This document shows, one piece after another, positions 34,415 to 45,840 of a stretch of DNA of 64,000 nt. The number at the start of each line of letters is the position of its first letter. Positions within the stretch are counted from its first letter, which is position 1. The position numbers and the translations under genes are program-made. The notes under the pieces are model-generated. The model did not search any database, was not told where the DNA came from, and was given only the letters and a program-made list of their open reading frames with translations. Where the stretch lies: assembly GCA_933228895.1 (NCBI GenBank), contig OW121852.1, positions 60,864,872 to 60,928,871 of the forward strand. The letters run 5' to 3'. This DNA comes from Platycnemis pennipes. Taxonomy: Eukaryota; Arthropoda; Insecta; Odonata; Platycnemididae.

Positions 34415-35543
34415 CGACAGCAATTTGCTTGATAAGACGACATTTAAAACTCCGAAAGTTTTCTAAAGATGCCGCTAATTAGTTTATTACTCCTTCACAA
34501 GCTAATCGGTTTATGTGCCCCAGAGCATCGTTTCCTGAGACACGCGTGTGTCCGGTTTCGCCAAAATAATTCGAGGGCTTTTCCGAAAATGTGCATTTCC
34601 CATTGGTTTCGTAAATTTGTCTCCCACTCGTTTTCGCGGAGTGATTCAGTCTTTATTTTGCTGCTGTGAAAGGAAGAACTCAAGTGTTTTCGGCTCATTG
34701 ACACGGAAACGAGGAGTTGTTACGGAATTATCCATCTATCAGGAGAGTGCTAAAGAACGAAAAGAGCGTGCTTCAGAGCAACATTGGATCTCAGGTCTCG
34801 AAGTTGTCTTTTCGCATAATAAATAAGATTTTACAATTATCTTTTACTTGATCATCAATCATTTTTTGTTGGTTTGTTTTTTGTTTGTTTAGATTCATTA
34901 CACCGACACAAAGGAGAAGATGGATCCTGAAAAAATTCCTCTCAAAGAAGTATATGACATTATGCTGACGGTTGCCGAACAGGCTGTTCGGTCAAAGAAG
35001 TCAGCTGCGCTACAATATCTGAGCGAAAAAATTTAAGATGGCAATAGATTCCAATAAATATAGTGTTGTCGCAGTTCATGGATAAATGTTTCTGCAGTAC
35101 TGGTAGATTCTCGGAGGACTCTCTGGAATCCAGGCAAAAGGACAAAAAGGTTCAGGGAGGACCACTCGAGGAAGACGTCTTGGAAAGATGAATTCTAGGA
35201 TATTTTCCAAAGATTGCTAGTAATTCCGGATCCACTAATTTCCACTAGAGAAATACTCTAAAACAAGCGGAGAATGTCCAAGGATGTACGGAATCTTCTT
35301 CTGATAGAGGGGCCAACAGATTTAGAGGACAATGATGATCAAGACTTGGATTCAGATTAAGAGATTTTGTGAGATAATTACTGATAAATTGTATAGATGA
35401 AGTATTATTAAAAGTGCTTTCTTTCTTAATATTCCGAGTTCAATCACAACTAAACCCATCGCTCACATTTTAAAGAAATTCTTATGCTAATATTGTAACT
35501 ACATTCAGTAGTTTTTAGTTTCGATGTTTGTATACATATCAGC

Positions 35544-35596
35544 ATCGATGTTTGACGCAGACTGCATACGGTATGCAGTCTGCGTCAAACATCGAT
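35544..35596. repeat. Perfect 53-bp palindrome
   Basis: Arms 35544-35569 and 35571-35596 are exact reverse complements of 26 bp around a single G at 35570. The left arm begins 'atcgatgtttgacgcagact'. It lies about 300 bp inside the right end of the DNA transposon at 33921-36075. Confidence 0.95.
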
Positions 35597-36079
35597 ATCC
35601 GCTAGTGAATGATAGTTGTTTTTAGATATTTGAAATATTCTTCTTCAGGGAAAAGAAATTTTAATTGACCGTCCGTATGATTGCTAGCGCAGTGGATTTC
35701 ATGGTTTCCGCCAATTTGTCTTAAAGTGGTCCGTGAATAGTCTACGGACTCGAATCATTGGATTTAAGTTTGAGACCTAACTAGCATGGTATTGTAACAA
35801 TTCCATAGCTCTAGTTCAAAAAACAAAGGAGATATGAATTTTGGATAGATTTTTTTCGATATGAGCCCACTGTGCGGCGTAGTTGAAGCTGTGCAGTGTT
35901 ACAACTGTAGTAAAAAAATAAGAAAATGCGTTTTAAAAATTTACGCGTACTATCCAATGACGCATAATGAAATAAGGAAAATTGCGGTGTGATTAGTTTT
36001 TCTGTAGGCCTAGCTGTTAATTTGTTATTCGTATTCAAACTCGAGTGCACATGATTTCTGCGCCGACAGTAGTATCTGG

Positions 36080-37890
36080 TGGATAGCTGAAGAGGCTAAG
36101 TAGATACTTCAAGTTATAGCAAAGGGAAAAGAACCCTCCAAACTGATGTGTATATTTCGCTCGTCTTTGGGCTTAGCAGTTGGTGAATTCTACCCTCACC
36201 AACTGGATCAACCTCCGGCTTGAATTTAACTCATAATTATTAATTTTATACCGGCCGGGGTAGGTTTTGATGGTTTACTTTGCACTTTGCTTTTCCACAA
36301 CGGCTCATCTCCTACGCCATTTCTTCCCCCAGGACTGCATATTTCCAAGGACCTTGTTTCCTAATTAACATCATGCTATGCCGAAATGCCATTCCATTCC
36401 CCGTTCTCTTTTCCACTTATCCAACAATCGACATCTTCAAACATTGACTTCAGCAGCTCATTGCCCCTAAATACTTATTCCGTTCACCCACTCAGTCTTG
36501 TTATAATTTCCGCGAATAACCTTCTATTTATCTCCACATACTAAATAATTTGTTCTTATAGTACTGTTTAATGAGATGACACAAGCACTGCGTTTTCATC
36601 AACATAACAATGAATGGCCCCTTAGCTGTGACACTTCATACACACGCTTCTCAAAGAACAGTATACATTTAACCCATCTCCAGAACTTCAAGGATAATTT
36701 TCCCCCCACAAATACTCCTAAGTTTCCAGATGCTGTGGAGATGAACATGCATTAATAAGGATTATTCTAAGCAATCCAACATGTAGACATACCAAAAGGA
36801 CTTGAAATATTTTTACATTGCAATGAGCGAAATTGCTATGTGACAAAATTGTGCGGACATTTTCGTTATTTCACATTCCTAAGGCGCTAAGGCGTGTTAT
36901 TTTATGTGTCTCAGAGCCAAAACACTCTTCGAGCAAGTTTTAAGAAGACGAGCAATTTTCCAAATGGAATTATTGAAAATTGACCTCATAAGTCTATATC
37001 ACTTAATCGCAATGAAGTGTGGATTGGTACATAGGCTTGCTTATTGCTTACTACGCCGAAAATAGAAGAACTGCAAACACACAAATGATGCCAACTTGAC
37101 CCACAGAGCTACTACGAGGCCGAAGAAGACAGCGTGGAAACACTGCTCATAATATCACTATTAGTTATTAAAATTCACTCCGCAGGGATATATTACAGCC
37201 TAGAAAATCACGTTCGCGCATCTAGGAGTAAAAGATTTACATCGTTTACACATCATGATTCATTACCATTCCCAATGACTGCGACGGTATGTAACAAAAA
37301 ACAAATATAAAAAGTTTGAATCCATGAATTAACGCCGAAAATAGTTTTATTTCATAATTTATTTAGTTACGAGAAGGCCTTGAGTTTAACATTCGTGTCA
37401 TACAGTCAATTTGCTCTTACTTTTCGAAGCACACTCGTAAAGATTATTCCCTACCGCCATTAGAAAGCAACATTTCGAGTAAAGGATATGTCTACAAAGA
37501 GTTACCAAAACCAATTTCAATCATAATCACAACCAATTTCACTCCTCATTTTCCTTCACATTAAGCAATTCAATCATATGAAAGTTTTCATTGCAAGTGG
37601 TTCAAGTTAATTTTGGACAGATATAGAGTATGATATAGTTAATTGCGTCCATTTTTCATGTTGGACTTGGTGACAAGAGAGGAGAAGAAGATAAGGCCAA
37701 TAAGACGAAGCACCGAAATAACTGGCGGGCTGCGTACTCCAAGGACAGCAAATAACCACTGACTTGATTCGCTTTGGAAAAAACCCATGATGTGCCGTGG
37801 AATGTAGGCACGTCAATTTTTGACGGAAAAGATGCAGGCACGTCAACTTTGGACTGAAGAGATGCGATGCATGGAGATTCAATTTACTCA
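36080..37890. other. Unassigned interval
   Basis: No supported gene, tandem array or RNA gene. Confidence 0.45.
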
Positions 37891-37892
37891 AT

Positions 37893-38313
37893 TTGTTGGC
37901 CTCGGTAGCGGCGGCGAGGTAACCTCCCCGCCTTCTATGCCTGGGGCCGCGGGTTCGAGTCCTGCCTGGGTCGTATTTTCACCACCCAGGGCCAATGTAA
38001 AAGGCCATATGTACTGAGGATCCATTCGTTTCGGGATTTCTTCCGCGTGTGTCCATTCTGGGGTGACAACAGTTCCGCCAACGTTTCAGTTCGCGTCTTC
38101 AGGTCTGAAGTGTTTCACTTCAGACCTTAAAGAGTTCAGAAACACTTCAGACCTGAAGACGCGAACTGAAACGTTGGCGAAACTGTTGTCACCCCAGAAT
38201 GGACACACGCGGAAGAAATTCCGAAACGAATGGATCTTCAAACCAGACACTCCGCGCAAGCCTCAATAAGGAAAGGCCATATGTACTGTTTTCAGGTCTA
38301 TGATAATAAATAA
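37893..38313 (+). repeat. tRNA-derived SINE interrupted by a foldback insertion
   Basis: The head 'ggcctcggtagcggcggcga' contains an A-box-like stretch, and 'gccgcgggttcgagtcctgc' holds a consensus B box at about 37951. The body runs to 38016. It resumes at 38289 after the insertion with 'ttttcaggtctatgataata' and an AT-rich 3' end near 38313. Removing the insertion and one copy of the direct repeat leaves a continuous SINE of about 150 bp. Confidence 0.7.
38017..38271. mobile_element. Foldback insertion with Penelope-like, hammerhead-like arms
   Basis: Arms 38019-38116 and 38139-38236 are reverse complements over 98 bp with about two mismatches, around a 22-nt spacer that extends the pairing in part. 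A 35-bp unique tail follows. The whole insertion is flanked by the direct repeat AAAGGCCATATGTACTG at 38000-38016 and 38272-38288. The right arm carries CTGAAGA (38153-38159), a 6-bp stem with one mismatch, and GAAAC (38179-38183). The left arm carries the same on the minus strand, with GGAAC in place of GAAAC. This fits two Penelope-like terminal sequences joined in inverted order and retroposed. Confidence 0.75.
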
Positions 38314-38930
38314 AGCCGATTTAGCTCGAAATATGTTAAATTTACTACTTGAAAAAACTCGAAAACGGAATTAAACGGGACATACTTCCTGAAAGTGACA
38401 TGAGTTGGGATTTGAGATTACTAAAAATAATTGAAAACAAAACTTTTCGGTGTTTGCATTCCTCACGTTCACAAGTTTGGCAAACCCAAACTGTGAAATT
38501 TTCGGTAATCCAGTCTTTCCAGGAAGTCACGGGGAAAATAACACTTCACCCAACCAGAAGCGTTAATTTCACATGCCGTCTGGGATTCATACATGGTGAG
38601 CAGTGCTATGAAGCAAGTCAAAATTTACTTGCTCATGGCTATACCCTCAATAAACCTCAATGTTGTCTTACTTAAGCATGGAAGTCGAAAGCTAGATTTT
38701 TGAGGGGCTCAGTACATCGCTGTTCTCCAAAAAAATTTGAAAACTCGTGGCGACATCTTCCCATAAGCGGTGCGATCCATGGAACGAATCACCTGAAAAA
38801 AAAACAACATTCACTATCACGGTTGCTATTTCTCGCGTGGTATCTAGTTTGAAACGAAGGGTCATCGAACGGGAGAGAAGAGAGAAAAAAAGAGGAGACA
38901 GCTCAATATGGTTGCTATTTAATTATTGCC

Positions 38931-39614
38931 GATCACGTGATCATATCCGAGACCAGCCAGCCGGTGCTGGCGAAAAACGAGGATAGCGTTCGAGAGAACA
39001 ATCATCCAACACGGAATCACGTGCATCCCGCGCCAACGACGGGACTACCAATTAAGAGGGATTTCTGTATTTTTTTAATACCCCTATCCAGGTCCCTTCC
39101 CTGGTCTGCTGGAGAGAGACGATAAAAGGTTTGTGTTTGTCCACGGAGGAGCGGGACTGCGCGTCCAAACAGCGAAGACGAGACACGGAGGAGAGACGAG
39201 TAATTTGACGATAAACAAGAGGGAGCCGGGATGGGTGGGGAGGGGGGGAATATTTCGGACTTCATTTTTTTGGGTGGGGGGTTGTGGGTGGGATTGGAGG
39301 GAGGGGTACTTCGTCCACGACGAGGAGAATTAACTGCGCGGAGGGAAAAAATGCACCAAGCCTACTGCAACCCCCTTCCCTCCCCACAGCGGTCCCACTG
39401 GGTGGAACCCACCGAGCACCTCCGACATCGGGGTCATTAATGCGAAGGTCAACTAAGAATAGGGAGATAGCCGGGACGCAGACATATATAGGGGGAGAGC
39501 TCGGCGCGATTCCTCCTTCCAGAGCCAACCTTCCTCCGCGTCGGATCGTCCCTGGACATCGTTAAGGGTTTCATCCTCTCTCTGAGACTAGTGAAGACAG
39601 CGCTCGCTGGAAAC
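38931..39614 (+). promoter_or_regulatory. Promoter and 5' UTR of the dehydrogenase gene
   Basis: G+C- and CpG-rich sequence directly upstream of exon 1. A TATA box (TATATA, 39485-39490) lies about 125 bp before the start codon. This would place the transcription start near 39515 and give a 5' UTR of about 100 nt; the start is inferred. Two E-boxes CACGTG occur at 38934-38939 (centre of the 12-bp palindrome GATCACGTGATC) and 39018-39023. They could bind bHLH factors, but this is sequence match only. The start codon context (AAAC-ATG-G) suits arthropod initiation. Confidence 0.5.
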
Positions 39615-39707
39615 ATGGACCCCACCGGGAAAGTCGCCTTGGTCACTGGCGGTGCCGTGGGCATCGGGAAGATGTACTGCCGGGAGCTCCTGAAGGCTGG
39701 TGCAAAG
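39615..39707 (+). CDS. 15-hydroxyprostaglandin dehydrogenase-like SDR, exon 1
   Basis: Encodes residues 1-31 of a classical short-chain dehydrogenase/reductase. The enzymes of this group oxidise a hydroxyl with NAD+; 15-PGDH inactivates prostaglandins by oxidising the 15-hydroxyl in the cytosol. Residues 11-18 are TGGAVGIG, the TGxxxGIG dinucleotide-binding motif, preceded by GKVALV (beta-1). The ATG has a good initiation context and sits 10-11 residues before the glycine motif, as in the family. The exon ends in phase 0 at AAG|GTAGGG. Exon composition is markedly GC-richer than the introns. Arthropods have many related genes, so the exact substrate cannot be fixed from sequence. Confidence 0.92.
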
Positions 39708-41267
39708 GTAGGGGGAGGATTTCCATTCTCGCTTCTTTGATCCGCGCACGGTGGCTTTTTTCGTGTGGAGAAGGAATTGTGAACGAGTTCATCGTGGGGA
39801 GAAAAAGAAATTGGTGTGCTTGCCATGTTCGGAAGATGTCGCGTGTGGAATATAGTTCTCGAATTATCGCCTCCACCACCTTTATTACAAACCCACAATA
39901 TTTATCGCGCAGGAACGTACAACAATCAGTTTGCGGACGCTATCATTACTCCTCAACAGTGAAGTGGATCAAATTAATCGTGGATTCTAAAGTTTGATGA
40001 CGAAAGGGTTGAAGATGTGCTTCCGGTTTTCTTTCATTTTCTGATTAGATTTGCCACAAAGTATTTTCAGTCTCGATTTCACTCACAGAAAAAATGAGGA
40101 TTTAATCTTTATGCCAGCTTACAAATTTGTGATGTTGTTAAGTTCCATTCCTTTCATTTAGCGACGCGAAATGAATGCATGCTTTGAGTAATAATACACG
40201 TCTATCTAACCTGTGTGAGCCGGTTGTAAGAAGAAAAAACGGCGTTAATTCCTCGCCACTCCAATTGTACTACGAATTCTCCTGGGAATTTTCACGTGTC
40301 AAATATTCAGAAACGAAAATTAATTTATGAGGCACTAATGAGGAACCTATGAGGTCTAGGCTTTTGTATGCGTTGCAAGGACCATATTCTTGATTTTAAA
40401 TGAAGTTAGGAGAGAAATATCAAAAAGTTTGTCTCTTTACAAATAAGTATCCAGTATTGGGACCCAGGCCCGGCTTACGTCCCGGGCGGCTGCCCAGGGT
40501 GTCACGAAGGGAGAGGCGCCGTGGAAATGGAAAAAGCTATTTTTATTCGGACAATGACAACTTACTTCATGTCCAACAAATATGATTTACTACTGAATTA
40601 TTACTACTACGTTTAACTGGTGAATACGTATGTGTTACAAGAGAGGGTGAAAATTGGGGGAGGAGAAGGGAGAGGAGGAATACTCTTTCACGCGGGTAAA
40701 CATTTTGTCTTAAATCGTCCCTGTGGCTAAACAATATTAATCATACCATTGCTAATTCCGTGACATTAAAATAGTTTGCGTTCAGTCACGAGAAATATAA
40801 GCAATAGCACTTTTAACTACTTCTATCGTTTGTAAAACGTAATTTAAAAGAATTCAGAGCCATAAATACCTTTACAATGAAATAAATAAATGCAAGTAAT
40901 ACGATTCAACATAGCAGATTCTAACACTTCTTCTTAAAAAAATAATTTTAATTCTTAGGATGCGACTGATAGTGGCCTAAAAATACAGGCTGACAATGAT
41001 ACATTAGTGGGGGGGGGCCCGAAAATACCTAGTGTTAATGTCGTCCACGCAAGGAAAACGGGCGATAAGGGTGTGGCCCAACGCCCCCCGCGCTCAACAA
41101 GTGGTTGCCAGCGGCGACGACACGAAGCCCTCATAGCTAGCCTTAGATGGGCTTATATAATTGATTGTTCGTCGCTGCTAGCAGGTGAGGCGACCAAAAT
41201 TTGTGCTATCAAAGAATGTGATATGTGGATTACATTTTTGGAAAAGTGTAAGGATTTTCAAGGAGTG

Positions 41268-41510
41268 ACTTCAGGGTGGAGAGAAACCCGGTTTCGGCTC
41301 TTCAAGAAATGGCGCCAAGGAATTCATCGGTTTGACGTCCAATCCAACGGACGTAGTATTCAACTAAATGCTCTCCACACAGCTTTCAAGAAGGGACCGA
41401 TATTTCGCAGGATAAAAATCCCTTTAGCTCGTGGGATTCGAAACCGGGTCTCCGGAATGAGAGCCTACTACTCTAGTTCCCACACCAACTCGATACCCGG
41501 ATTTCTTGAT
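41268..41510 (-). repeat. SINE family 1 copy in intron 1
   Basis: The plus strand shows 'gggtggagagaaacccggtt', 'aaatggcgccaaggaattca', 'ccaatccaacggacgtagta' and 'ctccaca', then the reversed tRNA-like head with 'cgtgggattcgaaaccgggt' (B box on minus) and 'ccacaccaactcgatacc'. The open frame 41007-41564 is a by-product of this copy. Confidence 0.65.
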
Positions 41511-42319
41511 TGCTCGCGTGACATTCGCTGGGAAAATCATCTCGTTTTCGAATTTTCGCCTTAACGGTTCTGAACGGGTGGCCCGAGATCGGTGCTATTA
41601 CACTAATAGCTTGGGACACGATCACGGGTTTTCATGATGCGCTAGATCGTTTTGTCGTTGTTTTCATTAGTTTGGGAAGAGAAAATGCGATGCCAATTAT
41701 ACCAATTTCGTCCGCAGCTTCAATTCCGATTGCAGTTGATGGCGAGAGTTAGGAAAGTTACTGTGAGCAGAGCGCTTTTAGTTGAGCTCACTTAGTTGAT
41801 AATGATAGCGTCAGCGCGGAAGAAGGTACCTTAATCCCACCCTTACCCTCAGGATGAAGATACAGGGGTCCTTCTGCAGAGTAGGAAATTCTTGCTAGGA
41901 TCCTCATCCTATCAAATTCAATTCCAAATTGTATTCAGAAAGAGGTTGATGTAATACTGCAACGAACTCCAGGAGTGTATATTCCGAATACAGAATGAGT
42001 TTGGGTACCTTTCGCACCGAGGGAAATATCTCAGCTGATATCATCCCTCGTGGGATAACGAGAAATATTTCAATTGCTTCGGTACTTGGAGGTATGTCAC
42101 GAATACAGATAATTCAGATTATTTCCCCTTAAAAACGTGGTAATGTATTCTTTAAGAAGCAAAGAAATGCACTTTCTTTAGATTTCTCGTCCAACAATGA
42201 TGAAAATCACAGTGGATACCTACCTAAGTACCGAAAATGAAGAAATGTAACGACTAAATTGATTAGTTCAAGTGCTCTGGTTGACCCCACTGCCCCTTCT
42301 GTCGAGGGCAGGCTGATGT

Positions 42320-42390
42320 CGATGGGTTTCTCTCCACCCTTTCTCCAGAGTTTTACTAATTATAGTTGGTTATTAAGCCTAGTCACTCAT
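42320..42390 (+). repeat. SINE family 1 body fragment
   Basis: 'tgatgtcgatgggtttctct' and 'ccaccctttctccagagttt' match the tail end of the family 1 body in plus orientation. Confidence 0.45.
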
Positions 42391-43704
42391 CATTCTCTTT
42401 CTCCTTCTACAATGCCTTTCGGTATCCCAATTATTTTACTCCCACTCCCAATCCAACCCAACACTTGCCTTTCTATCGCAACATTCAGGAGTCTCATGTT
42501 TCTCAATACTTATCACCTTTAATAAGGTAAGGTAAAGGCTGTCGATCACCTCCCATAATCACAGCTATTTCCTGCTGAACCCCTAAGGGGAAACAATCTA
42601 ACGCAGAACATTCAAGCACAGTAAAATTTAACTGTAGCTATGATCGAGAATAAAATATTATTTGAAGGTGTCTCTACTCCAAATCGCGATGCGGGCATGA
42701 CTTTTACGAAATATTTACTTAAATTTTCAAAACATAGAAAACACGAGAAAAATCCACGTCATATAAAGATCACGGTTACGACCCTGTTTGCCATTGCGTC
42801 ACACCGTGGTCGATTGGAAAGAAACATAGTTTGGCATTTTACTTGTGTTTTGCCTTTCCTTAAAATCCCTTCGATACATCAGATTGTGTACCGAATAGTG
42901 GGATTAGAATACGCAAACGGCGAGAGTAACATGAGAGGAATTACGATATCAAAAAAAGGGCCAATCCATCACTTTGGATGAGCACATCGCGATTTGAATT
43001 TCAAATTCTCGTAGTAGCTGTTCTAGGAAGAAATCAATTTCCGAGGTGGACTGCGTCATTCACGATATCTAATTGAGGAAGGAAAGGAATTATGTACAGG
43101 AGGAAGTGCGGAGATTAATCGGGCGTCATCGTCGCTCCGCGTTTGAAAAGACTCAATTTATTGCATCATGATCCGTAGACAGTAGTCGCGTCCTTCGTCC
43201 GTGCATCTGATACCTTGGAAAAATCGCTCAATCAAGGAATCGTAATTTCGTATTTTCACCAATATTGACAGGGATTCAGCTGGTCGCACTATTTTACTGT
43301 AACTACCGCCTGCCTATCCAAACATTTCCCTTACAAAACATACAAACATTGTAGTGCATTTCGATCTACTCGAATCCACTGCCCACAAAATTTCCATCTT
43401 TCCTTTTTTACTATTCCCGTAGAGAATTCTCAGTTTCCCACTCACTTTCTCAAAAAACTCTTCCCCACTGTGTGTCAGCTGTTCGAGATCCTGCTTCCTC
43501 TAATACATAGGCATCGTGTTGGTGTGAGCACCATAGATATTCCCATCCCAAGTCTCGGGAGTGTCAGAGATTTTAAGGAGAGGAAAGCCATTCCCTAATT
43601 ATGTATTAAATGGAGACCTAAAGTTCAGTACTCCAACCGTCAAACGGTATGATATTTGCATACACCTTGGAGCCTTTCATAAAAAATAGAGTAGACTATT
43701 GCCA

Positions 43705-43870
43705 GCGCCGGGTCTTACTCCACCCTTCTTCCGTTCTCTGTAAAATTCCTACCTTTAGCCAATACCCTGTCCTTATTGGCGAAAACGACATCATCGGAAT
43801 CGGGTTAGTGTTGTGAATAGAGTACCGGTCTCCCACATTGACGGCCCGGGCTCCAATCCCGGTGGTATTA
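43705..43870 (+). repeat. SINE family 1 tail followed by a tRNA-like head
   Basis: 'ccagcgccgggtcttactcc' and 'acccttcttccgttctctgt' are body tail. From 43800 a new tRNA-like head starts, with 'ggttagtgttgtgaatagag' and the B-box-like 'gggctccaatcccgg'. Two elements appear to be joined head to tail. Confidence 0.55.
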
Positions 43871-44395
43871 GTTTTTATTTTGGTAGGTATACCGGTCCCT
43901 ACTTGAAGTACATGAGAAGGGCACTGGATAGTAAAGTGATCTGTTCGACGGATGAGAAGTAAAACAATAGACATATGCTTCCTAAATGACCACCTCTTCC
44001 CAGATCCCCTACCTATCCTTAATGGAACAAATGGTACAAGATGTCAGTCTCATCCCCCAGCATCAAACATAACTATTGTATGCTAATAATTACCTAAGTT
44101 ACTGATCGTATTTCCCTAATAGCGACAACCTCTAATACACCTCAAATTCACTCAACGGATATAATTAGGAAAGAAAAACAGTAGCAGAATCCGAGATCTT
44201 GGAGTAAAACGTTGGAATCTACACCATATGGCGTTGTCAGAGGATTTATTTGCTACCGCATAAAACCCATGCCACGGTGGTTGGTGCTTTTCAGAGTGGG
44301 AAGAAGTTCACGAGCGACATGGCTTTCAAGTTCACCAAGTTTACGGCCAGTTCACCCTCCGTCCTTCGCTCAAGTGTTAAAGAACTAGACGCAAG

Positions 44396-44455
44396 TAAGA
44401 GGAGAGAGAAGAAAGAGGAGAGAGAGAGAAAGAGGAGAGAGAGTCAAGGAGAGAA
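44396..44455 (+). repeat. GA-rich microsatellite
   Basis: Almost pure purine tract of 'gagaga', 'aggaga' and 'aaagagg' words. It sits at the start of a CpG-rich stretch reaching about 44830 that holds a 190-codon frame (44250-44822, basic, low complexity) which I do not regard as a gene. Confidence 0.8.
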
Positions 44456-44939
44456 GCGAGAATACATTCGGGCCACGGGGAGCGTAGGATTTTTGACGTT
44501 CTGCCAGCCGGTCCGACGCTCGTCAAACACGCGTGCACAACCCTACACGCATACGCTCAAAAGCAGACGCAGATCGATAAAAGGGGCGGTCGGGTGGGAT
44601 GTCTCCTCCCTCCGATCCGGCAAACAAAACGCCACCTCGCGAACAACATCCGCTCCGAAGGCCGCCGCTGCCTCCGGGGAAAAATCAACGCTGCGGCGAG
44701 CCAAGAGGGACGGATTCAAATTGAAAGCAAACACTTTACCGCGAGCAAGGAGAAAAAGGTACCAAAACGACCCTCCCCCACCTCCCTATCGAAAGAGTCA
44801 ACGCCTTCGACTGAGAGAGTAGGAATCAAACGGGATCGGTACTAAGTATAATTGGTTTTTAGGTGCTCCAACAGCTCAGGTTAAAATATTACCTCCTATC
44901 CTAACGTAATCCTCAGCCTAAGTCTAAAACGTAACGCAA

Positions 44940-45020
44940 CATCCACCCTAAGTGGGATTCGAACCCGCGGCTTTTGGATGGTAGGCCGGCTCTTCACCGA
45001 CGAGAGATTAGATATTAAAT
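44940..45020 (-). repeat. tRNA-like SINE head
   Basis: On the minus strand 'gccgcgggttcgaatcccac' is a consensus B box, preceded by 'ggtgaagagccggcctacca' as an A-box-like half. It lacks a 3' acceptor match, so it is not an intact tRNA gene. Confidence 0.5.
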
Positions 45021-45239
45021 GCGCATATAATTTTACTGATACTTTATTCACGACCATTTTATTAACCCCAGGATCGGCTAGACTTATAAACACGATACAC
45101 TGAATGTTACCGATTTATTCCTTGGATATTGCGTATCGTATTAATTTTTCCCACCACTACGAAATAAATTTGTCCTCAGACGCGACTGCACCACGAACAC
45201 ATCTCATCCTCGGTTCCAAGATAAGCCCCGCGCTTATTG

Positions 45240-45460
45240 GCGCTTCAGATCGGGAGGAAAGGTGTAAGGATAGGAATGGAAGGGATATGAAGAATGGTGG
45301 AGAGAAACCCGGCGTCGGATATGGTTGCTCTTAACGAAAGGCGCCAAGGGGACCCTAGTTTCACGCCTTATCCGACGGGGTAATGAACCTTGAAGTGTTC
45401 CCCACACGACACCAAATTAGCGTCCAAAGATGAATGTCGGAATTCAAACCCTGGAATTAG
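45240..45460 (-). repeat. SINE family 1 copy in intron 1
   Basis: The plus strand reads 'ggtggagagaaacccggcgt', 'aacgaaaggcgccaagggg', 'cttatccgacggggtaatga' and 'gtgttccccaca', ending in a worn 'ggaattcaaaccctgg' B box (minus). Confidence 0.6.
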
Positions 45461-45534
45461 CACTGAAAACTGCATAAAATTAAATTTACTCTTTTCATCC
45501 CATTAAAAAAAACTGCAGTAGTTGTTTCTCGAGG

Positions 45535-45840
45535 GACCGACAACTAAGGTAATGCATGTCATTTTTGGATAGGTGTCTAATTGGACAGAGAAAGGTATTT
45601 TGCAGGGAACTGAGGAAGGACGGGGGGAAACCTGGCGTCTGCATTAGCCTATTCCGAAGGAAAGGCGCCAAGAGGGTACACGGCATAATGTCCCATTCGA
45701 CGGTCGGAGGATTGAACTCGAAGTAATCCCATACAAAATCCAGACAGGTAAAAAAAAGGAAAAATAATAAAAATCTCCCTCCACATTCGGGGGTCGCTCC
45801 CGGGCCCTCAGTAATGGAAATCTGTGTTACAGGCACCATT
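45535..45840 (-). repeat. SINE family 1 copy in intron 1
   Basis: Starts 'gggaccgacaactaaggtaa', then 'acctggcgtctgcattagcc', 'aaaggcgccaaga', 'gtcccattcgacggtcggag' and 'gggtcgctcccgggccctca'. It is close to the full family 1 layout and lies just downstream of another copy. Confidence 0.6.

Larger units (their letters stand above)
33921..36075. mobile_element. DNA transposon with ~180-bp inverted ends, decayed
   Basis: The segment 33921-34103 is about 80% identical to the reverse complement of 35895-36075. Shared words include 'actcgagtttgaatacgaat', 'aacaaattaa', 'acagaaaaactaatcacacc', 'taaatttttaaaacgcattt' and 'gtaaca'. The tips are near 'ctactgtc.gcgcag'. Inside, the plus strand around 34920-35035 carries a short frame with MDPEKIPLKEVYDIMLTVAE and VRSKKSAALQYLSEKI, and an acidic end near 35299-35360 (EGPTDLEDNDDQDLDSD). 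No catalytic domain is recognisable. A target duplication could not be assigned. Confidence 0.65.

Noticed and set aside
39449..39898. 149-codon minus-strand frame across dehydrogenase exon 1
   Set aside because: It is the antisense shadow of the GC-rich exon and its flanks; the sense strand has the SDR motifs.
41007..41564. 185-codon plus-strand open frame
   Set aside because: Much of it is the reversed SINE family 1 copy at 41268-41510; the frame has no protein family signature.
44250..44822. 190-codon plus-strand frame, Lys/Arg/Glu-rich
   Set aside because: It follows a GA microsatellite and CpG-rich sequence, and both explain the composition. No domain or splice support.
44940..45020. 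Intact tRNA gene on the minus strand
   Set aside because: It has a good B box but no complete acceptor or anticodon stem that pairs; treated as a SINE head. The same applies to the tRNA-like words at 16.96, 25.2, 32.5, 37.9 and 56.3 kb.
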